From the NCBI GenBank assembly GCA_963771545.1, contig CAVYTX010000002.1, positions 2,480,001 to 2,544,000 on the forward strand: a stretch of DNA of 64,000 nt. Reading direction: 5' to 3'. The first letter of the stretch is position 1; every line of letters starts with the position of its first letter. This document shows, piece after piece, positions 43,577-51,614 of the stretch. The DNA comes from CAKZLS01 sp963771545 (GTDB lineage: Bacteria; Pseudomonadota; Alphaproteobacteria; Rhodospirillales; Defluviicoccaceae). A program made the position numbers and the translations under genes. Below the pieces are notes generated by a model. That model had not been told where the DNA came from, did not search any database, and saw nothing but the letters and a program-made list of their open reading frames with translations.

Positions 43577-43986
43577 GAGGCGGGTCCCGTCGAGACCGGC
43601 TCGCCGTCTTCCTTGAAGAACGGTTTCCGTTGCGGGTTCGGCAAAATGTCGAGAACCTCTTCCGAAGGGCGGCACAGCTTGACGCCGAGCGGTGTTACGA
43701 CGATGGGGCGATTGATCAGGATCGGGTGCTCCATCAAGAAGTCGATCAGTTCGTCATCCGTGAACTTCGGCTCGTCGAGGCCCAGTTCGTCGTAGGGCGT
43801 GCCCTTGCGGCGCAGCAGGTCCCGGGGCGAGATGCCCATGCGGCCGATCAGGTCGACCAGTTCCTCACGGCTCGGCGGCGTCTTCAGATACTCGATGATC
43901 GCCGGTTCCTCGCCCGAGTTGCGGATCATCGCCAGGACGTTGCGCGACGTCCCGCACTTCGGATTGTGATAGATGGTGATCGTCAT
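43573..43986 (-). CDS. arsC: Arsenate reductase, glutaredoxin-coupled
   Basis: A 137-residue arsenate reductase of the glutaredoxin-dependent (ArsC/Spx) class. The catalytic cysteine is in IYHNPKCGTSRNVLAM, and the anion-binding arginines in LLRRKGTPYDEL and RPIVVTPLGVKLCRP. It turns arsenate into arsenite for Acr3. Its start is inside the 3' part of the long arsR frame (122-base overlap) and it overlaps acr3 by four bases. Confidence 0.95.
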   Translation of the reverse strand: MTITIYHNPKCGTSRNVLAMIRNSGEEPAIIEYLKTPPSREELVDLIGRMGISPRDLLRRKGTPYDELGLDEPKFTDDELIDFLMEHPILINRPIVVTPLGVKLCRPSEEVLDILPNPQRKPFFKEDGEPVSTGPAS

Positions 43987-44311
43987 GGCATGTCTCTCTT
44001 CCGCTCCCGTAGCCGCACAATTCAGGGTAGCCCTGGCAGCAGTCCTCAGTGAGGAAGGCCACCAGCCGCCGCGTTCCCTCCACGTCCACCGCGTAGTAGA
44101 TGCGGCGCTGAACCCGCCAGGAGAGCAACAGGCCGGCCCGCTCCAGGTGCGCCAGGTGATGCGACAAGGTGGAAGGCGGCACGCCGACCCGGTCGGCCAC
44201 CTCGCCCGCCGGCAGACCGCTGGGCCCCTCGCGAACCAACAGCCGGAACACCGCCAGTCTGTGTGCCTGCGCCAAAGCCCCCAGCGCCTCGGTCACCCGT
44301 TTCATTTCCAT
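43865..44311 (-). CDS. arsR: ArsR-family repressor with unusually long C-terminal extension
   Basis: Residues 1-95 form a normal ArsR winged helix (LGALAQAHRLAVFRLLVREG, VPPSTLSHHLAHLERAGLL, RRIYYAVDVEGTRRLVAFLT). Then FLTEDCCQGYPELCGYGSGR holds the cysteine pair of the arsenite-sensing site. Usual ArsR proteins stop here. This frame continues for about 40 further codons inside arsC in another frame, to 148 residues. This may be real coupling, or the result of a lost stop or frameshift. A dyad operator overlaps the start codon. Confidence 0.85.
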   Translation of the reverse strand: MEMKRVTEALGALAQAHRLAVFRLLVREGPSGLPAGEVADRVGVPPSTLSHHLAHLERAGLLLSWRVQRRIYYAVDVEGTRRLVAFLTEDCCQGYPELCGYGSGRETCHDDHHLSQSEVRDVAQRPGDDPQLGRGTGDHRVSEDAAEP

Positions 44312-44332
44312 ATTTCGACATTAATAGAAATG
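44303..44332 (-). promoter_or_regulatory. ArsR-type operator at arsR
   Basis: CATTTC (44303-44308) and GAAATG (44327-44332) form an inverted repeat around ATATTTCGACATTAATA, overlapping the arsR start codon. The same core occurs before the permease gene at 46051-46080. The shared sequence is good evidence for one regulator acting on two promoters. Confidence 0.7.
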
Positions 44333-44426
44333 TATCTGGACGTCAATGAAATGCTATGCACAGCGCACATGATTGAGAGTTGACCCTTTCTCTGCAGTGC
44401 CAAGCGGATACCTTCGTCCCGCGACA

Positions 44427-44660
44427 CTACGCAAGAAACTGCTTGATCTGCTCGGCGGACAAAATCTTGCCCGAAGATCGAATTTCGCCCTCGATCATCA
44501 GCGCGGGGGTCATCAGAACGCCGGCGTCGATGATCGCGTTTTGGTCGGTGACCTTCTCGACGCTGTAATCAAGGCCGAGTTCCTTCGCGGCGGCCTCAGC
44601 GTTTTCGGCGAGCTTGACGCACTTGGCGCAGCCGCTTCCAAGGATCTTAATGTCAACCAT
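44427..44660 (-). CDS. Small thioredoxin-family redox protein
   Basis: A 77-residue thioredoxin-like protein: KILGSGCAKCVKLAENAEAA with a CAKC site and GVLMTPALMIEGEIRSSGK with the cis-proline. The size and its place behind a DUF318-type permease match the redox-active disulfide protein 2 group that is common in arsenic islands. It may reduce or deliver thiols to the permease. It follows the permease after 12 bases on the same strand. Confidence 0.9.
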   Translation of the reverse strand: MVDIKILGSGCAKCVKLAENAEAAAKELGLDYSVEKVTDQNAIIDAGVLMTPALMIEGEIRSSGKILSAEQIKQFLA

Positions 44661-44672
44661 GGTAAATCTCCT

Positions 44673-45989
44673 TTAGCCCCAGAACGTTCCAAAGATCAGG
44701 CCCGAGATGGTCGCCATGACCACCACCAGCGCCACGTAGACGAGAGTCTTCTCGGTGCCCAGGATGCCGCGGATAACCAGCATGTTCGGCAACGAAAGCG
44801 CCGGTCCGGCAAGAAGCAGCGCCAATGCCGGGCCCTTGCCCATGCCGGCGCCCAGCAAGGCCTGTATGATCGGGATCTCCGTCAGGGTGGCGAAATACAT
44901 CAGTGCGCCCACGACCGATGCGAAAGCATTGGCGGCCAACGAATTGCCGCCGACGGCCGCCGCCACCCACTCAGAGGGAACAACGCCTTGATGGCCTGGT
45001 CGGCCGAGCAAAAAGCCGGCGACCAGGATGCCCACCAACAGCAACGGCAGGATCAGTTTGGCGAAGCTCCAACTCTGATCGAACCACTCCTGTCCTTCAC
45101 CGGGTTGCCGCGCGGCGAGCGCCGCGACTCCTATTGCCCCTGCCGCAAATGGGACTTGCGGATGTTCGGGCATGGCGACGGCAAGCGCCGTCACGCCGAA
45201 TGCCAGCATCAGGGTGTATCGCCAGTCCCAGTCAAAGCGAACCACGAGAACCAGGGCGAGGATGGCCGCGAGGGCCGCGGTCACCGGCCATTTCCATTGG
45301 TAAATCGCCTGCCATGCGGCGCTGTCCTCGGCCGACGCTTGCGCCCAGTTGGCAAAAACCAGGATGCCGATCATCAGGGCGAAGAACAGAACGGTATCGG
45401 CGGTCGAACGGCCGCTCTCTTCCGAAAGCGCAAGAGGCCCGCCGCGCGCTGCCGCCTGTTCCGCCTCCTCGCGACGATAAAGCAGGTGCATGGCAACGCC
45501 AATGACGGCCGCGAAAATGATCGCACCGATGGCGCGGGCGAGTCCAAGTTCGGGACCGAGGATCTTGGCAGTCAGGATGACCGCCAGCACGTTGATGGCG
45601 GGGCCGGAGTAGAGGAAGGCGATCGCAGGGCCGAGGCCAGCGCCCCGCTTGTACAGGCCGCCGAATAGCGGCAGGACGGTGCAGGAACACACGGCGAGGA
45701 TCGTTCCCGAAACGGAGGCCACGCCGTAGGCAACGATCTTGTTGGCGTCGGCGCCGAGATGCTTGATCACCGCGCCCTGGCTTACGAACACCGCCATCGC
45801 ACCGGCGATGAGGAACGCCGGAAGCAGACAAAGAACCACATGCTCCCGAGCATACCAGTGAACGAGCGCCAGAGCCTCATGGACCGCCCCGTCAAATCGT
45901 GGAGCACCAACCGGCATCCACAGGGCGGCGAGAAAAACGGCGGTGATCGCCGCGAGAATTCGCCCTTCCGTTTTCCAATCGATCGGCAT
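44673..45989 (-). CDS. DUF318-type permease (ArsP-like)
   Basis: A 438-residue membrane protein with about ten helices in two halves joined by a loop. The motifs VSGTILAVCSCTVLPLFGGL with its cysteine pair and FLYSGPAINVLAVIL are family hallmarks; the second half has FATLTEIPIIQALLGAGMGKG. ArsP relatives export organoarsenicals such as methylarsenite; that role is inferred. Its promoter carries the same ArsR-type operator as arsR. Confidence 0.88.
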   Translation of the reverse strand: MPIDWKTEGRILAAITAVFLAALWMPVGAPRFDGAVHEALALVHWYAREHVVLCLLPAFLIAGAMAVFVSQGAVIKHLGADANKIVAYGVASVSGTILAVCSCTVLPLFGGLYKRGAGLGPAIAFLYSGPAINVLAVILTAKILGPELGLARAIGAIIFAAVIGVAMHLLYRREEAEQAAARGGPLALSEESGRSTADTVLFFALMIGILVFANWAQASAEDSAAWQAIYQWKWPVTAALAAILALVLVVRFDWDWRYTLMLAFGVTALAVAMPEHPQVPFAAGAIGVAALAARQPGEGQEWFDQSWSFAKLILPLLLVGILVAGFLLGRPGHQGVVPSEWVAAAVGGNSLAANAFASVVGALMYFATLTEIPIIQALLGAGMGKGPALALLLAGPALSLPNMLVIRGILGTEKTLVYVALVVVMATISGLIFGTFWG

Positions 45990-46050
45990 GGCTTCGCATG
46001 AGCTCCGGCTCGTGGTGACGTCGTATGAAGGAAGCTTCCACTATCTACTT

Positions 46051-46080
46051 CATTTCTATATTTCGACATTAATCGAACTA
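46051..46080 (-). promoter_or_regulatory. ArsR-type operator before the permease
   Basis: CATTTCTATATTTCGACATT then AATCGAACTA. It matches the arsR operator over CATTTCnATATTTCGACATT and AATnGAA, 62 bases before the permease start. Confidence 0.7.
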
Positions 46081-46112
46081 ATGAACTGGATCAAGTGTGG
46101 AAAGAGCGAAAC

Positions 46113-46553
46113 CTAGGAGTGGTTGCCGACGAGGGGTTCGACAAAAGGATTGTGGAATCGGACGCCATTGAGGATGCGGCCGTGCTGAAAGTCCTCGCTC
46201 ACCAGCGCGGTGCAACCGCCCTCCTTGGCGCACGCCCATAGCATGGCGTCCCAAAACGCCAATCGATGATCGCGGACGGCCGCGATGGCCCGGGTCAAGG
46301 TGGCAGCGTCGGCCGCGCGCACCGGAAACAGCACCCGCCAGTCGTCGATCTGAGCGTTCGCATCTTCCAACGGCATCCCGGCCTTGCGGGTAACCACGAA
46401 GAAGAACTCGGCCAACGCCTGAAGTGTGAGCATGCAATCCAACTCGGTGGCATGCGCAATCACCCGCGCCGCCACGCGATGGCGATCACCGGCGTCCCGA
46501 TCCAGCGCGTACACTAGGATGTTGCCGTCGATGGTGATGCGCTCAGCGCTCAT
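46113..46553 (-). CDS. PIN-domain toxin (VapC family)
   Basis: A 146-residue PIN-domain ribonuclease. Acidic site residues are visible in ITIDGNILVYALDRD, LQALAEFFFVVTR, AFWDAMLWACAKEGG and LVSEDFQHG. All the usual positions are filled, so it should be active, unlike the VapC-type protein at 27.2 kb. ATG 46553 overlaps the antitoxin end by 11 bases. Confidence 0.92.
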   Translation of the reverse strand: MSAERITIDGNILVYALDRDAGDRHRVAARVIAHATELDCMLTLQALAEFFFVVTRKAGMPLEDANAQIDDWRVLFPVRAADAATLTRAIAAVRDHRLAFWDAMLWACAKEGGCTALVSEDFQHGRILNGVRFHNPFVEPLVGNHS

Positions 46554-46791
46554 ATAGGTCTTCGCGGCGGAATCCACCGCCGCCGAGCTGGTAACCGCGG
46601 CGCATGCGTTCAACCGTGCGCGCCAACGCGGTGCGCTGCTCACCCGTCAACGCGCGATCCTGGTCTATGGCGGACAGCTTGGCGACCGGGCGTCCGCGCC
46701 GGGTGATGACGAACTCGTCCCCTTTTTCCACCGCCGCCACGTAACGGGAAAAGTGCTGATTGGCTTGGCGAAGGCTGATTCGGTCACGCAT
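46543..46791 (-). CDS. Phd/YefM-type antitoxin
   Basis: An 82-residue antitoxin: ISLRQANQHFSRYVAAVEKG then DEFVITRRGRPVAKLSAID is the Phd/YefM DNA-binding fold, followed by a C-terminal helix that binds the PIN toxin. Stable cognate of the downstream gene, with overlapping frames. Confidence 0.92.
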   Translation of the reverse strand: MRDRISLRQANQHFSRYVAAVEKGDEFVITRRGRPVAKLSAIDQDRALTGEQRTALARTVERMRRGYQLGGGGFRREDLYER

Positions 46792-46865
46792 GGGAACCTC
46801 TTCGAATTATTGTCTCACATGAATGTAGTACATCCGACACATTCTCGCAAGATGGACTTCCGGCC

Positions 46866-47348
46866 CTATGCGCTCGGCTCCGGGTCGTCACGGTCGGGGT
46901 GCTGGTAGCTGACGATGTGTCTCGCGGCGCCGGTGAGGCCGCCGTCTGACGTGTTCTCGCTGGGCAGGGCGTCGACCCGGTTCAGCCAGGTCAGGCGGCT
47001 CTCCACCCCGTAGTGCAGTTCCGGCGGCGCGCGTTCGGGTTCATCGAGGCTGCCGATGGTGACATCGATCCATTCGCTGTCCACGTAGCGGAAGAACAGA
47101 GGCGTGCCGCAGGCCGAACAATATCCCCGTTCCGCCGCCGATGAGCTGCGAAACACCGAGGGTTCGCCCCGGGTCCAGGCGAAATCCTCGAGCCGAACGG
47201 GAGCGAGCGCGGCAAAAGCATTGCCGACGGCTTTCTGGCACATTCGGCAATGGCACAGGTGAGCGTGTTCCGGGTGCGCATAAAGTGCGTATCGAACCGC
47301 CCCGCACTGGCAGCCGCCGGTATGAAGCGCCTTCCGTTTCTGGTTCAT
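46866..47348 (-). CDS. GFA/CENP-V family zinc protein
   Basis: A 160-residue protein with the zinc ligands of the glutathione-dependent formaldehyde-activating (GFA) family: GGCQCGAVRYALYAH, CHCRMCQKAVGNA and YCSACGTPLFFRY. Members bind glutathione conjugates, but the enzyme activity of most is uncertain. ATG 47348 gives the usual short lead; in-frame ATGs at 47354 and 47375 are possible. It is divergent from the rpoE promoter and may share regulation with that island. Confidence 0.85.
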   Translation of the reverse strand: MNQKRKALHTGGCQCGAVRYALYAHPEHAHLCHCRMCQKAVGNAFAALAPVRLEDFAWTRGEPSVFRSSSAAERGYCSACGTPLFFRYVDSEWIDVTIGSLDEPERAPPELHYGVESRLTWLNRVDALPSENTSDGGLTGAARHIVSYQHPDRDDPEPSA

Positions 47349-47381
47349 GTCCATCCAATCGCCCACCTTTCTCATTTGCCG

Positions 47382-47410
47382 TGATCCATGCACGGCGCCA
47401 TTGCGTAATG
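47382..47410 (+). promoter_or_regulatory. RpoE-type promoter of rpoE-chrR
   Basis: TGATCC (47382-47387), 18 bases, TAATG (47406-47410). It matches the TGATCC-N18-TAAGA type used by Rhodobacter RpoE and lies upstream of the rpoE homologue, so autoregulation is expected. The same spacing occurs before the FAD operon and rpoH2. Confidence 0.65.
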
Positions 47411-47537
47411 CCTTGCAATATAAGCTTTTGGGCTAGACATGAGCATAGCAGCTGTCATTAGCTACTCGCCACACCCGTTCTCGTGGCTGTCTTCGCGGAT
47501 GGCGACAAGGACATTGTCGGACAGGGCGGAGCCGAAC

Positions 47538-48089
47538 GTGGACAACGAGCGCTTGAGCGATTTGATCGTAGCGATAGCCGGTGCGGGGGATCGCACTGCC
47601 TTCGCCGCTCTTTTCCAGCACTTTGCCCCACGGCTCAAAGCATTCGCCATCCGCCAGGGCGTTGGCCCCACGACGGCCGAGGAGCTCATGCAGGAAGCCA
47701 TGCTGTCCGTGTGGCGGAAGGCGAATACGTTCGATCCGATGCGCGCGACCGCGTCCACCTGGGTGTTCACCATTCTTCGAAACAAACGCATCGATATGCT
47801 GCGCCGGGAGCATCGGCCAGACGTCAACATCGAAGACGTTCCGGAGCGCGCGTCCGAGGCGGCCGGCGCCGATGACGATTACCAACTTCAACAGACCCGC
47901 GATTTACTGCGCCACGCGATGGATGAACTGCCCGTCGATCAGCTTGAAGTACTGAAGAAAGCCTTTTTCGAGGACAAGTCCCACAGCGTCGTGGCCGAGG
48001 AGTTGAACCTGCCGCTGGGGACGGTTAAGTCGCGCATACGGTTGGCGCTGACACGCATGCGCGCGACGCTGCCGGAGGGTCAAATATGA
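47538..48089 (+). CDS. rpoE: ECF sigma factor RpoE (ECF11 type)
   Basis: A 183-residue ECF sigma factor. Region 2 is FAALFQHFAPRLKAFAIRQG, AEELMQEAMLSVWRKA and FDPMRATASTWVFTILRNKR; region 4 is ELPVDQLEVLKKAFFEDKSH and LPLGTVKSRIRLALTRMRA. In Rhodobacter its homologue answers singlet oxygen. GTG 47538 is preferred because GGAG lies seven bases upstream and the start then matches the family; ATG 47439 or 47499 would give longer N-termini. The stop overlaps chrR by four bases (ATGA). Confidence 0.93.
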   Translation: MDNERLSDLIVAIAGAGDRTAFAALFQHFAPRLKAFAIRQGVGPTTAEELMQEAMLSVWRKANTFDPMRATASTWVFTILRNKRIDMLRREHRPDVNIEDVPERASEAAGADDDYQLQQTRDLLRHAMDELPVDQLEVLKKAFFEDKSHSVVAEELNLPLGTVKSRIRLALTRMRATLPEGQI

Positions 48090-48742
48090 TCAACCACCAT
48101 CCACCATTGGAATTGCTTTTCGACTATGCGACGGGCGGCCTGCCGGAGCCGGTGGCGCTCGTGATCGCGAGCCACGCGTCTCTCTGCGGCCTCTGCCGCG
48201 ATCAGGTGCGTTCCGTCGAGAGCGTCGGCGGCGCCCTACTCGATTCGATCGACCCCGTGGACGTATCCGACGGCGCCCTAAAGTCCGTTCTGGCACGGCT
48301 GGATGAACCCGAAGTCGCCGCCACCCGTCGACCGGCGGCAAGCGATCCCGAGACCGCCGATGTCGTGCCGGAGCCTCTATTGCCCTATTTGGGGCGGGGG
48401 CTCGCGCACCTGGTTTGGCGCGGCGTCGGGCGGATGTTCGAGGAGGCCCCCCTGCCGTTGACCGTAAAAGGGTTCAAAGCGTCCCTGATGCGCCTGAAAC
48501 CCGGCGCCGAAATGCCGGTCCACACCCACCGGGGCGTGGAATATACCCTGGTTCTTGCCGGTGGATACAAAGACGGGGGTGAGCAATTCATCCGCGGTGA
48601 CCTCGATTGTAAGGATCCCACCCACGAACATCGGCCCGTGGTGGACACCGGCGAGCCGTGTCTTTGCCTGGTGGTGCTGGATGCCCCCGTCAAACTGACG
48701 AGCGCGATGGGCCGGCTGGTGAATCCGTTTCTGCGGATTTGA
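48086..48742 (+). CDS. chrR: Anti-sigma factor ChrR (zinc/cupin)
   Basis: A 218-residue anti-sigma factor. The N-terminal zinc-binding part is HHPPLELLFDYATGGLP, ASHASLCGLCRDQV, with His and two Cys. The C-terminal cupin has MPVHTHRGVEYTLVLAGGY, LDCKDPTHEHRPV and the typical H-H-E-H metal set. ChrR holds RpoE until singlet oxygen or a related signal releases it, which in relatives depends on the cupin half. Overlaps rpoE. Confidence 0.95.
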   Translation: MINHHPPLELLFDYATGGLPEPVALVIASHASLCGLCRDQVRSVESVGGALLDSIDPVDVSDGALKSVLARLDEPEVAATRRPAASDPETADVVPEPLLPYLGRGLAHLVWRGVGRMFEEAPLPLTVKGFKASLMRLKPGAEMPVHTHRGVEYTLVLAGGYKDGGEQFIRGDLDCKDPTHEHRPVVDTGEPCLCLVVLDAPVKLTSAMGRLVNPFLRI

Positions 48743-48777
48743 GCACCCAAGCCCGTCATTCAGCCAAGAGGACCAAA

Positions 48778-49506
48778 ATGACCTACCGGCTTTGGCTTGG
48801 TGTGTTGCTGATGGGGCTCGCCGCCTGGGTGCAGACGCCCAGCCTTGCGTGGTCCGCGCTGGAAGCCTGCAAAACCTCGAAAGAGGGGCACGACCCGCTC
48901 TCCCTTTACGGCGACGAGATGGTGTTTTCCGTGTTGCGGGACGGGGATCCCATAGGGGTCCACCGCGTCACGTTCGATGTCGACGGGGATCGGCTGCTCG
49001 TCGGCAGCCGCTTCGAAGCGCGGGTCAAGGTGCTGTTCATCACCGCCTTCGAATACTTGTATGAATCGAAATCGGTTTGGCGGGATGGATGTCTGGTCGA
49101 ACTGAAGGCCATCACGGACGACAACGGCGCCAAGTCCCGCGTTTCGGCGCGACTGGCGGATGGACAGTTGGTGATCGAAGGACCGTCGGGAGCGACGCGA
49201 GGGAAGGCGGGATTGTTCCCGACCGATCATTGGCACTCCGGCGTTCTTCAAAGCGATCGAGTGCTGAACACCATCACCGGTCAAGTCGCCACGGTCGATA
49301 TTGCCGACATGGGGGAAGGGCAGGTCATGATCAACGACGCGCCGGACTCAGCGCGCCGCTATGTTTATTCGGGCGATCTCCAGACCGAGGTCTGGTACGA
49401 CCGGGATGGACGCTGGGTCAAAATGCGTTTCCGGGCGGACGACGGCTCAACCGTCGAATATATTTGCCGGAAGTGCCGCCGCGCCGGTTCAAGGGACAGC
49501 GCGTAA
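48778..49506 (+). CDS. DUF6134-family secreted protein
   Basis: A 242-residue protein with a signal peptide (LWLGVLLMGLAAWVQTPSLA). The mature part is rich in beta strands (DEMVFSVLRDGDPIGVHRVT, FEARVKVLFITAFEYLYES, WHSGVLQSDRVLNTITGQ), similar to a lipocalin-like barrel. It is a DUF6134-type protein often found near rpoE-chrR islands. The ATG is preceded by AAGAGGACC. The stop overlaps the SDR start (TAATG). It may bind or shuttle a lipid product, but this is only inferred. Confidence 0.75.
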   Translation: MTYRLWLGVLLMGLAAWVQTPSLAWSALEACKTSKEGHDPLSLYGDEMVFSVLRDGDPIGVHRVTFDVDGDRLLVGSRFEARVKVLFITAFEYLYESKSVWRDGCLVELKAITDDNGAKSRVSARLADGQLVIEGPSGATRGKAGLFPTDHWHSGVLQSDRVLNTITGQVATVDIADMGEGQVMINDAPDSARRYVYSGDLQTEVWYDRDGRWVKMRFRADDGSTVEYICRKCRRAGSRDSA

Positions 49507-50264
49507 TGCCAAAAAAAGTATGGTGCACGGGGGCTGGAAAAGGCCTTGGCCGATCCGTCGCATTGAAACTAGCGAAACAGGGTCACGACGTCGCGATCAG
49601 CGCCCGGACTCGATCGGATCTCGACGCGGAGGCCAAAGCGTCCGCCGCTCATCCCGGCCGGATCGTCACCTTCGTTCTCGACATCACCGATGAAAGCGCC
49701 GTCTTTCGTGTCGTGGCGGAAATCGAAAACGATTTTGGGCCGCTGGATCTGGTGATCCTCAATGCCGGCACGCATATTCCGGTCCATGCGGCGTCCCTCG
49801 CGGTCCAGCCCTTCCGGGACCTTATGGAAACCAATTTCATGGGCGGGATTCACTGCCTCGCCGCGATACTCCCGAGATTCATCGAACGCGGACGAGGTCA
49901 CGTCGCGGTTGTGGCATCTGTCGCCGGTTACCGGGGACTGCCGACGTCGGCCGCCTACGGCGCCACCAAGGCGGCGCTGATCCATGTGTGCGAGGCGCTG
50001 AAGCCGGAACTGGATCGCGCCGGCGTGACATTGTCCGTAATCAATCCGGGTTTTGTCAAGACGCCGCTAACCGATCAAAACGACTTCCCCATGCCGTTTC
50101 TCATGGACGTGGACGACGCGGCGGAACGGATGGTGCGTGGCCTGGAGAGCGGGCGGTTCGAGATTACGTTTCCCAAACGGTTTACCTGGGGCATGAAACT
50201 CCTCAGGTCCCTGCCCTACAGCCTCTACTTCGCTGTTGCGCGGCATCTCGTTCCCAAGTCGTAG
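49506..50264 (+). CDS. Short-chain dehydrogenase/reductase
   Basis: A 252-residue SDR. The cofactor loop is CTGAGKGLGRSVALKLA, the NAG motif is LVILNAGTHIP, and the active site has VASVAGYRGLPTSAAYGATK with Ser, Tyr and Lys. The sequence after it gives VINPGFVKTPLTD. SDRs in this position of rpoE-chrR islands are induced with the fatty acid genes; substrate is unknown. It overlaps the convergent symporter gene by 40 bases at its 3' end. Confidence 0.9.
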   Translation: MPKKVWCTGAGKGLGRSVALKLAKQGHDVAISARTRSDLDAEAKASAAHPGRIVTFVLDITDESAVFRVVAEIENDFGPLDLVILNAGTHIPVHAASLAVQPFRDLMETNFMGGIHCLAAILPRFIERGRGHVAVVASVAGYRGLPTSAAYGATKAALIHVCEALKPELDRAGVTLSVINPGFVKTPLTDQNDFPMPFLMDVDDAAERMVRGLESGRFEITFPKRFTWGMKLLRSLPYSLYFAVARHLVPKS

Positions 50265-51592
50265 TTGGTTCCCGTCCGAACACGCCGGTTCATGGCTTTC
50301 TGGATCAGGGCCTGTCGTTTGGCGGTGATGGGGTGGTTCCAGGTGACCACGATGGCGACGATCTTCAGAAGGGTGGGAACGCCCGCGTAGAGGATCGCCA
50401 GCACCAAAATCGTGGTGCGATCGTTCGTTCCGTTGGCATCGAAACCAAGCATGTCGAGAGCGGGAAACGCCAGCCCCACGGCGCACGCAAGCGCCAGTTT
50501 GGTGGCCATGCTCCACAGCGCGAAAAACGCCCCGGCCCGGCGCTTTCCGGTTCGCAGGCTGTCGAGATCCACGACGTCGGCCTGCATCGCCGGCGGCAGC
50601 GCCAAATCCGCGCCAAGGGCCATGCCGGTCACGACGCAAATGACGAAGAACGCGACCAAATCACCCGGGGCGAGCAACGGCACCCAAACGAACGCCAGAC
50701 ACGCAAGAACCATGGCCGCGCACCAGGCCCGATGCTTGCCGAAGCGGGCGCTGAGTCGCAGCCAAAGCGGGATGGCGGCGACACCGGAGACGAAATAGGC
50801 GAGTATGAACACACCCTGTACCACGGCACCGACACCCAGGCCATGCTTCAGATACAGAAGAAACAGAACGGCCGGCAAACCATTGGCCAGTCCATTGATA
50901 AACCAGGCCGAAAGCAGCCGGACAAACGGCCGATTGCTAAGGATCTCGCGCGACGCGCTCAACGGCCCGGCGGAGCCACGCGACCGGTCCGGGCGGCCGA
51001 CGATCTCGCGAACCCGCCAAAGCAGCACGGCGATGGCGGGGGCGCCGATGGCAATGGCGAGCCACGCCACCGCCGCGAGCCCCTGTTGCTGGTTGTAACC
51101 GAGGGCCGTGGCGATGGGCGGCATGGAGCTGGCGCCGATAACTCCGACGATCATCGCGCCTTCCCGCGCTCCGGTGATGCGGGATCGTTCGTGGTAGTCG
51201 GTCGATAGTTCGGCGCCCCAGGCGGTGTATGGCACGGCGACCATCGTCCAGCCGAGATAGAGGATGACCGACCAAATCAGCAGATGCGCCGTCGTCACCG
51301 CGGCCGGTGGTTGAAAAAGCTGAACGAGCGCGATGGCCGCCAGCATTCCGCCAACCAGGATCCATGGTTTCCGGCGGCCCCACCGCGTGGGAAACCGATC
51401 GCTGAGAATGCCCACCATGGGATCGGTGATCACATCGAGCATCCGCGCCAATAGCAGAACGGTTCCGGTGGCGGTGAGGCCCAGGCCGAGCGTTTCGGCG
51501 TAAAAGGTCGGCAGATAGACGTACGCCGGAATGGTCGGCATCGCCAGCGCGAGCGCCGGCAGAGCGTAAAGCACCAGCGTTTTACGGCCCAT
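50225..51592 (-). CDS. GPH-family cation symporter (MFS)
   Basis: A 455-residue membrane protein with twelve helices. It has LLLARMLDVITDPMVGILSD and RWGRRKPWILVGG, hallmarks of the glycoside-pentoside-hexuronide:cation symporter family. Members import sugars, but relatives in rpoE-controlled lipid islands have unknown substrate. ATG 51592 gives MGRKTLVLYALPALALAMP. It is the last gene of the minus-strand FAD-DUF1365-cfa operon; the gap to cfa is 22 bases. Confidence 0.88.
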   Translation of the reverse strand: MGRKTLVLYALPALALAMPTIPAYVYLPTFYAETLGLGLTATGTVLLLARMLDVITDPMVGILSDRFPTRWGRRKPWILVGGMLAAIALVQLFQPPAAVTTAHLLIWSVILYLGWTMVAVPYTAWGAELSTDYHERSRITGAREGAMIVGVIGASSMPPIATALGYNQQQGLAAVAWLAIAIGAPAIAVLLWRVREIVGRPDRSRGSAGPLSASREILSNRPFVRLLSAWFINGLANGLPAVLFLLYLKHGLGVGAVVQGVFILAYFVSGVAAIPLWLRLSARFGKHRAWCAAMVLACLAFVWVPLLAPGDLVAFFVICVVTGMALGADLALPPAMQADVVDLDSLRTGKRRAGAFFALWSMATKLALACAVGLAFPALDMLGFDANGTNDRTTILVLAILYAGVPTLLKIVAIVVTWNHPITAKRQALIQKAMNRRVRTGTNYDLGTRCRATAK

Positions 51593-51614
51593 CGTTCCCC
51601 TGGTTTCGCCTGAG

